From Globodera rostochiensis (taxonomy: Eukaryota; Nematoda; Chromadorea; Rhabditida; Heteroderidae), in the NCBI GenBank assembly GCA_018350325.1, contig JAEVLN010000009.1, forward strand, positions 80,072 to 144,071: DNA of 64,000 nt, written 5' to 3'. Made by a program: the position numbers and the translations under genes. The notes beneath the pieces are model-generated. The model saw nothing but the letters and a program-made list of their open reading frames with translations. It had not been told where the DNA came from and did no database searches. Below, in pieces: positions 25,582 to 37,142 of the stretch; within the stretch, counting starts at the first letter, position 1, and the number at the start of each line of letters is the position of its first letter.

Positions 25582-26347
25582 TGTCAATGTTTAGCTTGAA
25601 ATGATCTGATCGGTCTACTGATAAAGTCGCTTTGTTCTGTCGAGATTATGCCATTTTTATCAAACAATTCAATAACAAAAAAAGAATGATGGAATGACCT
25701 GGAGTATCCTGGCCACAAAGCTTGCTGTTGGTGGTGCGTTGCCGGGAGCGTCGTGGGTATGGTTCAGCACAGAGGAGAGTAGAAGTGACTTCCGAAGCGA
25801 ATCCATCGTAAGCCTCAAAGATTTGCTATGGAGCAGTTGATACGGTAGTCATCGAGATAATCCGCTTAAATAATTTCAACGTTAAATTAGCATACCCAAA
25901 AAGGAAAGTTATTTTTGGCCAATTTTCATTTTGAGGGCGTGCAAATGTTTTGGGATTGAAAAGGCGAGAGCCCTCCCAATTCCCTCCCCAAAACGAGGCG
26001 TGAGATGTGACGGTGGCGGTGGTCGGCTTGGGTTGGGTTGGGGGGGGGGGGTTGGGGGGGGGGTGGGGGGAGGTTGGGGGTGGAGTGCGCGTGGAGCAAA
26101 GAATCATTGGGGCGATTTTTGTTGGGTTGGAGTGCCATCCACTCAAAAAATGGGGGGGGGTGAGGGTCCAAAGGACGAAGGAAATAATTCAAAGCAAATT
26201 TTGGTGTTTTGCACTCTCTGAGAGCGCATCGGTGGGGAGGGGAGAGGGGGGGGGGGCAGAGCTTTTGGGGATGGACGGGGGGGGAGTGATTTAAGTAAAT
26301 GGTGTTGTTCTGTTCCTTCCCGGCAAAGTCAGAGGAAGGCACAGAAT

Positions 26348-26378
<31 letters not shown>

Positions 26379-27094
26379 TTAAGAAAAGTTCGGTTGGTTT
26401 TGATTAGATTTTGATTTGGAAAGTTTCCATTTGTTGTGAAGCTCACCCACCGTTTGTCGGACGGATCGATCGAAACGGTTGAAGTGAATGTGCGCATAAT
26501 GAATATTTTGTGCCCTGCGGGGATGTTTTGGGAGTGGGGGGTTAATTGCGCTCTTCCCAAAACCTTCGGACGGCTCTTTCACTTTCATTCGCTGATCGAT
26601 GGAGGTCAGTCGCACCGATTGTCTTTGAGAAATTGCATTAAAAATAAAATTATGGTAAAAGAAATAAAATTTTACAAAATTTGATTAATTTAAAAATTCG
26701 GCCGAATCGGACGCCGGCGCAAATTGTCTGGAAGTCGGACGAAGCAGAAACTAAAAGGTCGATTGGCGGGGATAAAATTAACAAAAAAGTGATTGGAGCT
26801 TCCGACGAATGAATGACCAACAAATTCGTTCAGTTTGGTTGCTTCTGAGAAGAGTTTATAGGCTCTTTTGGCTCTGTTCTCTGTCATTACATTCATTTGC
26901 ATGAACAAATTGTGAACATTTTGTGGTCATTTGGGCAACGTTTAGCGATTAGCAGTGATCGGAAAGTTCTGCGATTGTTTACACTTTTCGGGTTGGCGGT
27001 CCGTGCCCCAAATTCTCTATTCATCCCTCCCACTTCAATTCTGTTGGTCATCATTCATTCATTAAGTTGCATTTAAACAAATTCTCTTCCCAAA
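25582..27094. other. Intergenic, low-complexity
   Basis: Contains poly-G tracts (about 26041-26290) and a (TGGC)7 microsatellite at 26348-26375. Proline-rich minus-strand ORFs here are readings of the G tracts. No real gene seen. The last few hundred bases should hold the collagen promoter. Confidence 0.6.
26348..26375. repeat. (TGGC)7 microsatellite
   Basis: Seven perfect tandem copies of TGGC. Confidence 0.95.
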
Positions 27095-28500
27095 ATGAGT
27101 CGGAGATTATCCGCTCTCCTCCAACCAGCTGAACTGATCGCCCAAGTTGGCATTGGCGCCAGCTGTTTGGCATTGTGTGCACTTCTTTGGTCTACCCACA
27201 GCATTTTGTGCGAAATTGAACTGATCCAATCGGAAACTGAACATAACGCGGCGGCCTATAGGGCAAGCAGTTCAAAGCATTTTAATAAAGCAAAAGTTCC
27301 TTTAGGCAAATTCGGAAAGAATTTGGTCCAAAATTCGAGTTTTGGCAGACGCAAAAGTTTCGAAAGCCGGCGGCTTATCGTCGTCACTTCTTCACCCGCT
27401 GGTCAGAAGGGACACAAAAGCAAAAAAGGCAATCAGAGAAGCGGGGAAAGGCGCCGAATTCCAGGCACTGAAAGGATGCCAAAGTGTGTAAATCATCGAA
27501 TTAATTATAAATGACCGGGAAAGGCAAAAACCGCCCGATGAAAGTCATTCTCGACTTAAATTATTTGAAAATGCTTAACTAAAGCCCGATGGTTCACCGT
27601 CCTTTTAGAATGTACTCGCATGAACTGTCCCGTTGGTCCAACCGGTCTGCCTGGCCAACCCGGCGAAGATAGCACCCCCGGCGCTGTGGGAAAGCTTGGA
27701 GTACCCGGCATGGATGGCACAGACATTGAGGAAAACCCGTTGCCGGATATGCCGTGCATTGTCTGTTCTGCCGGTCCGTTTCCATTTGAATTTGTAATTC
27801 ATAATAATGTCGGCGATTTGATTATTTCGATTAAGGCTATCCGGGGCCACGTGGGACGCAGGGAGAACGAGGCTTGCTAGGTCCGTCAGGCCTCAGAGGC
27901 AAATACGGCCCACCCGGACAATTTGGCCAAAATGGGAGTTGCGGAAAAGCGGGGCCCGCCGGCAGGAGGGGCAGAGTCGGCATGCCGGGAAAAGCCGGAA
28001 GTGTCGGACAAAATGTTGTTGGTCAGTCATTTGGTCGAAAGCACGACCCCCGCAAGCAGTCCATGCACATCATTCGCTTTTTCAGGTGGAGTCGGAGTGA
28101 AAGGGCCGCTCGGTCTGCCGGGGCCCGAAGGTCCCACGGGCTTTCCCGGCCTCGCGGGACGCCTTTCAAAGATTGTTGGCCAGCCCGGCAGGCAAGGGCC
28201 CCGAGGGCTATTGGGAGTGCCGGGAGAGGTAATTTGAATTTTAATATTTTTGAATAAAAACTAAATTAGTGCGGCGGACCCGGTGCGCCCGGTCCACAAG
28301 CGCTGGCCGGCGCAATTGGCCGGACGCCGAATTTCTGTCCGATGCATTGCCCTGCCACCGCCAGGGGCCAGCCTCTGTTTGTGCCAATGCCATCAAACAA
28401 CGACGACTTCGTGTTCCCGCCAACTTTGATGATGAGTCACGACGAAGCGATTGCGGAGGAAAGTGCGGCGGCGCCGGCAGAGAGTGACAGCAAAGCGTGA
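27095..28500 (+). CDS. Nematode cuticle collagen
   Basis: Five exons (27095..27464, 27609..27773, 27836..28021, 28086..28228, 28270..28500) give 364 aa with every phase closing. The N-terminus has the nematode cuticle-collagen layout: a hydrophobic segment (IGASCLALCALLWSTHSIL) followed by a non-collagenous region with basic runs (RRKSFESRR, GERRRIP) that could be furin-like processing sites. A Cys pair (ECTRMNCP) leads into interrupted Gly-X-Y blocks (GPTGLPGQPGEDS, GPRGTQGERGLLGPSG, GPLGLPGPEGPTGFPGLAG, CGGPGAPGPQ). The C-terminal cysteines are NFCPMHC, and the tail is acidic and Ala-rich. The product would be secreted and cross-linked into the cuticle. The first intron only works as a GC-AG intron (donor at 27465). 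Every GT donor nearby with the same acceptor makes a stop. A weaker alternative uses an earlier AG at about 27583. Confidence 0.9.
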
Positions 28501-28535
28501 GAGGAATCAAAGGGATTAACCGCACAATTTGTGCC

Positions 28536-28541
28536 AATAAA
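28536..28541 (+). terminator. Polyadenylation signal of the collagen gene
   Basis: AATAAA, 36 bp after the collagen stop codon. Confidence 0.65.
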
Positions 28542-28929
28542 TTTCGTTTTAAAGTTTTGTGGCCTTTCCCAGTTTGGATAAATTGCTGTAAATGTAAAGA
28601 ATTCGGTCAAAATGACAAATTTAATTTATGGTCAATTTTCGGCAATCGGAAAAAAGATGGACAGTGAAAAATGGGGAAATGTGCCGGTAAGAATTCTGAA
28701 AAGTCGTGCAAATCAAAAACGGCGTTTGACGACAATTTGCTTCCTTCGGGATGGCATCCACGAATAGCGATGAATTGCAATACGGCGCCGGGGGGTCGGT
28801 TGGGGTCTGGGCGCTGGATGAGACGGGACGCCGGACAAAAGTTGGCCAAGTGCTTCTAAAGTCGAAAAATATAAATCATTTTGTGACCATTTTAAATATG
28901 TCAAAATAGAAAAAGTTCCTTTTCGTTAT

Positions 28930-29478
28930 TTATTTAATAAATCTTTTATTTTTCATGCCTCCGGGCAAAGTGCCGTTGTGGACGCGGGCGAGCACTGTGG
29001 AAGTCAACTGGGCGATGTAATGGGACGCGTTCAGTACCAATTGGGCCGGGTTGGCCTGGGGGTTGAGGACGCGCAACGAGGGCGGCAACAGAGTGGCCTA
29101 ATAGCGAATTTGAATAATTATATTATTTTATTATACAAAAAAGTTTCAGAAACTCACCAATCTGCCCAATTCTCGCATTTCTTCCGACGAAAGTGCCCTT
29201 TCGCTGTCCATTTGAGTTGCACGAGTCGAAATTGGCAATTTTGAAGAGGAAGGACAAACTAAAAAAATGCAAATTTTGTGGAATTTCACAAAAATTGTCA
29301 AATTTCCCCCACCTTCGCCTTCACTCGAGGAACTGCTCGAAGAACGTTGGGGTTGGCCAATGCTTCGACGGATTGCCATTATTCGTTGACGGCGCCGTCC
29401 TTTTTGCATTCGACGGCCAATGCCATTGTTGTTATCGGCATTGCTTTTGCGCGATGGGTTGGACTGACTTTGCGACAT
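28930..29478 (-). CDS. Small unrecognised protein, possibly HLH-like
   Basis: Three exons (complement 29313..29478, 29158..29258, 28930..29097) close in phase to 144 aa. The N-terminus is Ser/Asn-rich with a strongly basic patch (RRMQKGRRRQRIM) and a Ser7-acidic run. The C-terminal half, MRELGRLATLLPPS, RVLNPQANP, AQLVLNASHYIAQLTSTV, has the length and hydrophobic spacing of helix-loop-helix, resembling Id-type HLH proteins in pattern only. I do not assign a family. It converges tail-to-tail on the collagen gene. The gene itself is well supported by phase and codon content. The function is open. Confidence 0.62.
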
Positions 29479-29826
29479 TTTGTTACGTTTTACTCACAAA
29501 TCAGAAGCAAAATTTATGGAATTTTTTGGAATATTCTGAACAAAATTCATCAATTAAAAATGTCAAGTGGTTAAACATTTCATCACAATAACAGACAAAA
29601 TGATGATTAGAGTAGTACAAGCTTAATTTTGTCCGCCCCTTTAGGGAGGTAAGCAAGCATTCAGAGAATGTTCGGGGGGGGGGGGTAATTAAAATACACT
29701 AATTCTTATTTAAATCTCAAAAAAATAGAAAATTAGAAATTCAAAAGTATTAAAGATGGGTAAATGAAGGAAGCACAGGTGAGAGAGCATCCATCACTCA
29801 CTCACTCCATCTCAGTCTCAGTGCAG

Positions 29827-29990
29827 ATGGCGGGGGGGGGGGGATGGCGGGGGGGGGATGGCGGGGGGGGGGGATGGCGGGGGGGGGGATGGCGGGGGGG
29901 GGGGGATGGCGGGGGGGGGGGGGGGGATGGCGGGGGGGGGGGGGATGGCGGGGGGGTGGGATGGCGGGGGGGGGGGATGGCGGGGGGTTA
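29827..29990 (+). repeat. Tandem (GATGGCGGGGGGG)n G-rich repeat
   Basis: About ten units of GATGGC followed by 6-15 G, varying only in the length of the G run. The strand has strong G-quadruplex potential. Confidence 0.92.
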
Positions 29991-32900
29991 CATTTTGAAG
30001 AGTGAGACGAGAAGATGGCAGAGGGGGCGCTTTTGAAGGGAAAAAAGGGGCGTGGCACGCAACCATCCGGATGGACGGACGGACGGACGGATCCCCGAGG
30101 CGCGTTGTGGCCCTTTCTGCCAGTATCGCCGCAGGGGAGAGTAAAATGAAAAGGGTGGGCACACCTGCAGAGGACGAGAGGGAGGGGGCCTTTATGGAGG
30201 GTGACCATGGGAAAGGGGCGGACTTCAGCAGGAGAGAGTTTTGTGGGTTGGGCAGCGGAGCTATTATCATCATTAAATGGGAAATTGGGGAGAGTGGCCT
30301 TGACGGAATGTACGCCGGGAGGGATGCGAAGGGGGGGAGAACCCCCCAAATATTGGGGAGGACATACGCCCGACCATTCGAGGGCATGGGTCAATCCAAC
30401 AACAAATTCATTTGGAAGGCCTACACAAAAATGCACAAATGACAAAACAAAAAAAATCTTAGAATTTGTGATAAATTTCAGAAAAAGTTGGAAATCTTTG
30501 CATATTTCTTAGAGTCCACCGTAACAAATGGGGGGGGGGGGGGGCGATTAGATGGAATGGGGATGGCGAGGAAGAGATTTATTCGACAATAAAACTTTGA
30601 AAGTTGGGGGGGGGGGGAAATATTGGCATTTGGGATTAGGGGAATGGGCATTCGAATCGGGGGAAGGCGATTTTGTCTCCCCCCTCCCCCCCCCCCCCCC
30701 TCCCCCCCTCCCCTCCCCATCACATCCATTCTTTCCATTCGCGCATGCAATTTACGATCTCCCCCCTCCCCCCCCCCATTTCAATAAGGCCCAAAATAAA
30801 AAGAATAAAAGACTTTGATATTTAATTCGAAAATGGGAACATAAGAAAAGAGGGGGCAATTAATTTGGTGTCAAATGCTCTGATGGGACATTTCCGCAAG
30901 GGCAAAATTTTGTTTTCGTGCCTGTTATAGGCGACATTTGTACGGATCTGTGTTCAATTTAGCCAATTGGTGTCCTTTCTCTTCCCCCCCCCCCACTTTT
31001 TGCCATTTGCCATTTGGTAAGCCTAACCAAAGGCGAAGGGGGGGGGAATTCGAGGCCCCCATCCATTTGCCCTGGAGCAGTTGGCCGACGACCCCAGTTG
31101 GTAATGGTGTTGGGTTGGGCACCCCCCCCCCCCCCTCCCCTATCAGCATCTGCTCCCTCCCTACCCCATTCCCACCTCTCCACATGGGAGCATATGCCAC
31201 CATCGCCGGCCGGCTGCTGCTGTTCTGCTTCTGGCCCAATCTGGACGACAAATTTTGTGGCGCAATTCGACGGGGATTGTGTGACCCTGTGCCCGCGGGG
31301 TTTGTCTCCCCCCCACCTCATACCCTCCCCTAAGGGGTCGGGTGTGTGATTATTTTCAGATGTCACTATTGGCCAAACCCACACAGAAGGCCAGATTCAG
31401 ACCCCTAAGCAAGGGAGGGTCCAGATGAGCAACGGGCCTGGTGGGCATTTGCCAGATTTCACCCACTCATCGCGTCTCAATCTCTCTACCCCCCCCCACC
31501 CCCTTCATCTCATCAGAACCGCCATTGCAGCTGCAGCATGTGTTGGCCCAAAGAGGGAGAGGAGGGGGGGGGGGAGCAGACCGTCCCAGGATGAATTCGA
31601 AGGTTGGGGGACATCTGCTGTGTTGTTGTTGTTGTTGTTGGTGATGATGATGTCGAATGAGAAGAGGGAGTGCCTGCCATTTCGACCGTTTGCCCCACAA
31701 AATGGTGCCCAACTTCTGTTGAACGACCCAAACGCCCCCAAAATCTCTCCCCCATCGCCCGAGGCACAAAATCTGCCGCCATTTGAGGGAAAACCCAAAG
31801 CACAAACTTCTAGCGGAGCCCGAAACCAAAAATGCGCTGGTCTACCAGGTGTTCAGCGCCTAAACGGAGAATGAAAGACAATTTTGAAGGGATCAAATGG
31901 AAAGGTGCGGAAGAAATGGAGAAGAAAAAGGGGGGACGGGGGAGGAAGTGAATGAATGAATGAAAGAAAGTGCCGGCTGATCGGCGGGCGGAGGGGACCG
32001 ACCGACTAAGCAACTTTTGGGCATGTAAACTTGAAAGGCTTGATGTGCTGAAGAGAGTTGGGTTGGTTAGACCTTTCCATTATTCTCTTAAGAGTTGCTT
32101 TTCATCTCCGCGCCCACTTATTTCCGACGGAAGTTGGGGGACGGAGACGGAAGGGGAGGGGGGGGGGGGGGGGGGGGAGGAAGAGGGGGGGGGGAGGGGG
32201 GGGCGGCTCATTGAATGCAATGGACGGACCGGAAGTGTCCCGCCTAACAAAGCAACGACGGAAGAGTCGGAAGTCGGATGGGTGGACGGGAATGGATGGA
32301 GGCGAAACTCGCAGAACTTTCGGGATGAGGAAGAGGGAGAAGCAAAGGAACTTTCGGCATCAGAACAATGGAAGAACAAAATAAAAATTGGAGGAAATAA
32401 TGCCCGGGGGGGGAAGTTGGTTGAAGAACGCGAAGAACAGGCAGAAGAGATTTGCCTCCAGCAGAGAGGCGAGAAGGACTAACACGAGCCTAACCCACAG
32501 GTGAGCCCATCCATCGGAAGAATAACAACCGGCAATTGGGGACGATGTGACGACATTCGTCTGACTTTGGCACTCTCGACGGATGATGGCAAAATCCGAC
32601 AATTATCCCCCGAGGGGAGGGAGGGACGGAGGGAGGAGGGGGAGGGGGGGGGGAGGGGGGGGGCATTGGCTCCATCGACAAAATGTGCCGCTATTTTTAA
32701 TTTGGTTGCTCACATCGGACAATCAATGAATGAATGAATTTGATGCTGTGATGTGAAGGCCATCGTCAAGAAGAAAACGGAGATCGGCCGAGGCATTTGA
32801 GTTGAGAAGAGAAGGTTCGGGGCATTCGAGATTGTGCCGAATATCGAAAAGCCCTCCCTTCACAAAACTATTCGTTGTTGGTAAATTTCAAAGGGATCCC

Positions 32901-35701
32901 CGCTGAGTTAAAAGGTGGGGAAGGCAAAAAAGTGGGGGGGGGGGGGGGGGAAAGTGAGATGAAAATGGCACTTGACAATTCGGCGGGTGGGTGAAGAGGG
33001 CGAATTCAGCACAAAAAGAGTGAAGGATGGATGAGCAAATTCGGACGAATTGGATGAAACGGACAAAGAAAGAGTTGGGGGGGGGGGGAGGGGAGGGGGG
33101 GAGGGGGGGGGGAGGGGGGGGAGGGGGGGGGGGGAAGGGGGGGGGGTGGCAAAAAACTCAGGAGATTGGGGTCTTTGTTAGGGACAAATTGGAAATTATC
33201 GAATGAAGTGAGGCGAAGAGTCCGGCGGCACTCCGAAAATGGCTGATTTGATTTAATTGCATCCATTTGACGCCGTCAATATGGGAAATTGAAATAATGA
33301 AACTTAAGGAGCAAAAACTAAGCTAAACTGCTTCAGATTTTAGTGTTTTTCCAACCGATTTGGCCTTTTTCGTACGTTCGCTTCCCTCAACGATCGACAA
33401 CAGCGGGAGACTTCCTCACTTTGTGCGGCAAATTGTGGGCAGCCCCACGCCCTTTTTGTGTTCATTTTGCGTTGTTTTCTTCAGAAGCATTTGAGCCCAC
33501 TTTCCCAGCCCAATTTCGATGGGAGAGGTGAAGATGCGTGGGAAAGGGCGTCGAATTTGCATTCATCCGACGACCGATGCCCCCCCACCCCCCACAGTTT
33601 ATTCTCTTCACATCGTCCGCCGCCGCCCGCAGATGCTTGGGGGGGGGGTATGGGGGGGGTAGGGGGGAGGGGAGGGGGGGGGGGAAATCAGCGGATCGTT
33701 TGAGAAAGGTTTCAGCGGGGGGGGGGGGGGGGATATCTTTGCTTGGGTATCTTGGCTTTGGGTTCAGCGTCAGTCAATAGCACTGATGAATGGAAGATTG
33801 CATCTCCTGGGAAAATGCTTGGGGGAAGGGAACACGGACTTCCCCCCCCCCCCCCCCCGGGGGCGACCACCAACCAAACAAAGCACCGATTCCCATGCAA
33901 TTTCCCTCCGCCGGTATGAGAGACCAATTGGGCGATTAATGCGAAATAAATCGTTCGCTTTGGCAAATTTGCATTTCATCGAATGTGTGAAAATGGCGCG
34001 GAAGTTTTTTGGTTATGTAAAATAAATGAATATGCAAATTTTGGTGCTTTTTGTTTGCCTCAAAATGACAAAAACATTTTTTAATCAAAAAATGATTCGC
34101 TCATTTTATGTCCGACAGGTCATTTTAACTGAGTTAATTTGCTGAATTCATTTGCTTCCGTCGAATGTCGGAAAATGAAAGGAAATTGCGAGCAATGAAA
34201 GACGAAGAAGGGCACATTCATTCAGCCCCCAAGGGAATGGATGCGCCAGATACTCTTCCTCCACCGCCGATGGGCATCTTCCCACTTTCGTCCATCCAAT
34301 TTCATTTTTCATCCCTTTCATGAGCCGCTTCACCCTCCCCCTCTCCTTTCCCATAAATTATTCATCGCATTCCCTCCCCTCCGGGGGGATGTGAAACTGA
34401 TGCGATAATGAGTGATGCGCAACTCGTTTGATCCTCCCTCCGCTCTGCTGACTTTGTAAGGTCATCTTCATCACTTCGGGGGGGGGGATGAAAGCGGATC
34501 AAACGAAAGAAACGAAACTGGGGGAGGACATAATAGAATAGTTGTGGCTTAGGAGGATTAGCCGAACTCTCCAAAATTGGAGATCGACCTTTCTTTATTC
34601 TGACATCGTTTTGGAAAGAATTTCCATTCAAAAACACCACGTAATTAAAGTGTCGCTTTGTGTGATAAACATCTTCAAATCAATAAACAGTTTTTGAATT
34701 TCCCCTTTAAATGATTGTCGGCACTTTCAAAGGCATTTGGGCGTCACTTTCTTTTCATTCTCTGGAATCTTTTTTGTTGAGTTAGGGCAAACAGAGAAAA
34801 AAGGGGCAGGGCGATGCATTTTGATGGCCATTTTTGGCCGATTAACCCTTAAAGTGCTCTCTTTTTGTAAGGTGACCCTTTTCCCTTTGTGTGCAAGCGA
34901 AAGAATTTGCCGAAAATTGAGGGGATTGATTCTTGAGTGGTCGGGCGGGCACCTTCTCGAGAGTTGGGTGGCGGGGGGGGGGGGGGGGGGTTCAACAGTG
35001 GTGGAATGGAAGGACGACCCTGGGGGGGGGGCACACCTTCCCCCCCCCCTCAACAAACATTCATTTCCTCCCCCCCCCCTTTCCCCCTCTGCTGCTGAGG
35101 GTGACCACCACCACCATCTGAGCAAACATTGGCCTTCGATTGTGGGGAGGAAAAGGCTGAAAAAGTTATTCTTAATGCATTCATACATATTGAGAGATTG
35201 GCTTGACAATTTGACGGACAAAAGTTGTGACGGAATTTTAAGTAGGAAAAGATGACATAACAACGCAAAGTGTTGGCAAATGGACGGACGGGCAAAAACA
35301 TCGAAAATTCAGGAAGAAAAATAAGAGCCGGAAGAGACGGAAAACATTTTAAAATATCCAAAATATTTCAATAAAACTACGCCCCCCCCCCTTCATTTGT
35401 TTCGGGATGCTTTTTGATGTTTAATTGTTTACTCTCTTCCCAAAATGTCCCAAATGGTCGAGACCGAAAAGGGAATGAAAGGGAATACAAAGGAACGGCG
35501 GGGCGGAGGCCCCGGAGGGGAAGGGGGGGGGCGGGGATTTTGTCCCTTTTATGCCTATTCTCGGACAGAGATTGGCCATAAAATTGCATAATACGCTTCA
35601 AAATAGAAAAACGGCAAATTTGAAGGATTTATTTGAAAATTTTTTTAGCGTTAGGGGGGGGGCTTTTTTGTGAAAACGGCACATGCAAAATCAGACATGA
35701 C

Positions 35702-36166
35702 CAGTGTTTTCCTGTTCCAACAATTTTGAACCTGTTCCTGTTCCTGTTCTGTTCTAAAATCTTAGAACAGCCTGTCTGTTCTGTTCCTGTTCTGTTCCGA
35801 CCTCGAGAACAGAACAGGAACAGAACAGGAACAGAACAGGAACAGAACAGAGTAAACTGTTCTTAGACTGTTCCAAATTAAAAATTTTCCGAGTGAAATT
35901 CAGACTGAAATTTTAATCGATGATTCATTGAACAGAGTGCTCATCACTTGCTAGTGATGCTCGAGACCTAACCTTACCAAGAGTTGACCCCGAGACTCGA
36001 GAATTTGCTCCCAAAAATCCGAGACTTTTACGAAAATATTTTAAGTTAGGTTCAAAATAGGTTTGATCCCGACCCCTTGGGGGCAGGAAAATCGGGGAGG
36101 TCGGGGTTGGTCATGTCGAGAGTCGGGGGCGACCCAATTTTGAGAATGGGGAGCAGCCCTAATTCA
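35702..36166 (+). repeat. Dispersed repeat, copy A (GAACAG-rich)
   Basis: Begins CCAGTGTTTTCCTGTTCCA-like, passes through CTGTTC/GAACAG hairpin arms, then about 300 bp that closely match 47045-47341, including the words AAACTGTTCTTAGACTGTTC, TAGTGATGCTCGAGACCTAA and TTTTGAGAATGGGGAGCA. Same orientation as the second copy. No coding capacity. Confidence 0.85.
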
Positions 36167-36485
36167 AAATTTTTTGAGAATTCTGCTTCTGCTTTACATC
36201 AGGGGGGAGGGGGGGGGGGGTCGGCGGTGCCGATAGGCGCCGCCGAGAAAATTTTGAATTTTTGACTTAATTTGTTAAGGGATTTGCAACCATTTTTTGA
36301 AGATTTTAATGGAATTGTTAAAAAAATGGTCTTGATTTTTAAAAACAAAACAAAAGGGTCCCCCTATGATTTTTTTCTCAAGTTTAATGAAACAAATAAA
36401 AAATTTTTATGTCTTCAAAAAATATTAATTCTAAAATATTTTTAATTACCATCAAAGTTCGTAAAGAGAGAAAAAAAGCATTTAC

Positions 36486-36553
36486 AAAGTAGGGGGTTCG
36501 AACCCACAGCCACAGGCATCACATATCACTCACCATTACACCACACCAGGGAG
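36486..36553 (-). other. tRNA-like sequence 1 (Pol III A/B-box cassette)
   Basis: Read on the minus strand it has TGGTGTAATGGTGAG (A-box-like, 36530-36544) and GGGTTCGAACCC (B-box, about 36493-36504) at tRNA-like spacing. The T-arm can pair with one mismatch, but no clean acceptor stem is seen. It is probably a tRNA-derived SINE head or tRNA relic and not a functional tRNA gene. Confidence 0.5.
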
Positions 36554-36590
36554 TAAAATATAAAGAATAAAAAAGAATTTCACTAGGAAA

Positions 36591-36650
36591 AGTTGAACCT
36601 TAGACAAAATTGAATCAAGGCACGCAGTTTAACCACTGCGCCACGTGAGA
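36591..36650 (-). other. tRNA-like sequence 2 (degenerate)
   Basis: On the minus strand GTGGCGCAGTGGTTAAACTG (A-box/D-arm-like, about 36626-36645) is followed 30 nt later by AAGGTTCAA (B-box-like, 36593-36601). The D-arm is strikingly tRNA-like; the rest is degenerate. It lies about 40 bp from tRNA-like sequence 1 in the same orientation. Confidence 0.45.
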
Positions 36651-36718
36651 TCATAATGCATCATTGGAAAATTTCAAATATATTACTCAATCAAGTTCAA
36701 TTCTTCAATTTTTACCCT

Positions 36719-37142
36719 GTTCTAGCTTGTCCTGTTCTGTTCCTGTTCTGTTCCTGTTCTGTTCCTGTTCTGTTCCTGTTCTGTTCCTGTTCCAAGGATT
36801 TTGAATCTGTTCCTGTTCCTGTGCTGTTCTGAAATCTTAGAACAGAACAGAACAGGAACAGGAACAGAACAGGAACAGAACAGGAACAGGAACAGAACAG
36901 GAACAGAACAGGAACAGGAACAGAACAGGAACAGAACAGAACAGAACAGAACAGAACAGGAACAGGAACAGAACAGGAACAGAACAGGAACAGGAACAGA
37001 ACAGGAACAGAACAGGAACAGGAACAGGAACAGAACAGGAACAGAACAGGAACAGAACAGGAACAGAACAGGAACAGAACAGGAACAGAACAGGAACAGG
37101 AACAGGAACAGAACAGGAACAGAACAGGCCAAGCTGGAACAG
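36719..37142. repeat. Palindromic CTGTTC / GAACAG array
   Basis: About 110 bp of CTGTTCCTGTTC-type units face about 290 bp of GAACAGGAACAG-type units across a short centre (TGAAATCTTAGAACAG, about 36830-36843), giving a very large potential hairpin. The right end (GGAACAGGAAAACACTGG) is the reverse complement of the left end of copies A and B, so this is a family member in the opposite orientation with an expanded internal array. Confidence 0.85.

Noticed and set aside
29798..30445. 215-codon proline-rich minus-strand ORF
   Set aside because: It is the complement of the G-tract array; poly-C codons give Pro runs. No splice sites or conserved segments.
36486..36650. Functional tRNA genes
   Set aside because: A and B boxes are good but acceptor and anticodon stems do not pair well enough to call a tRNA.
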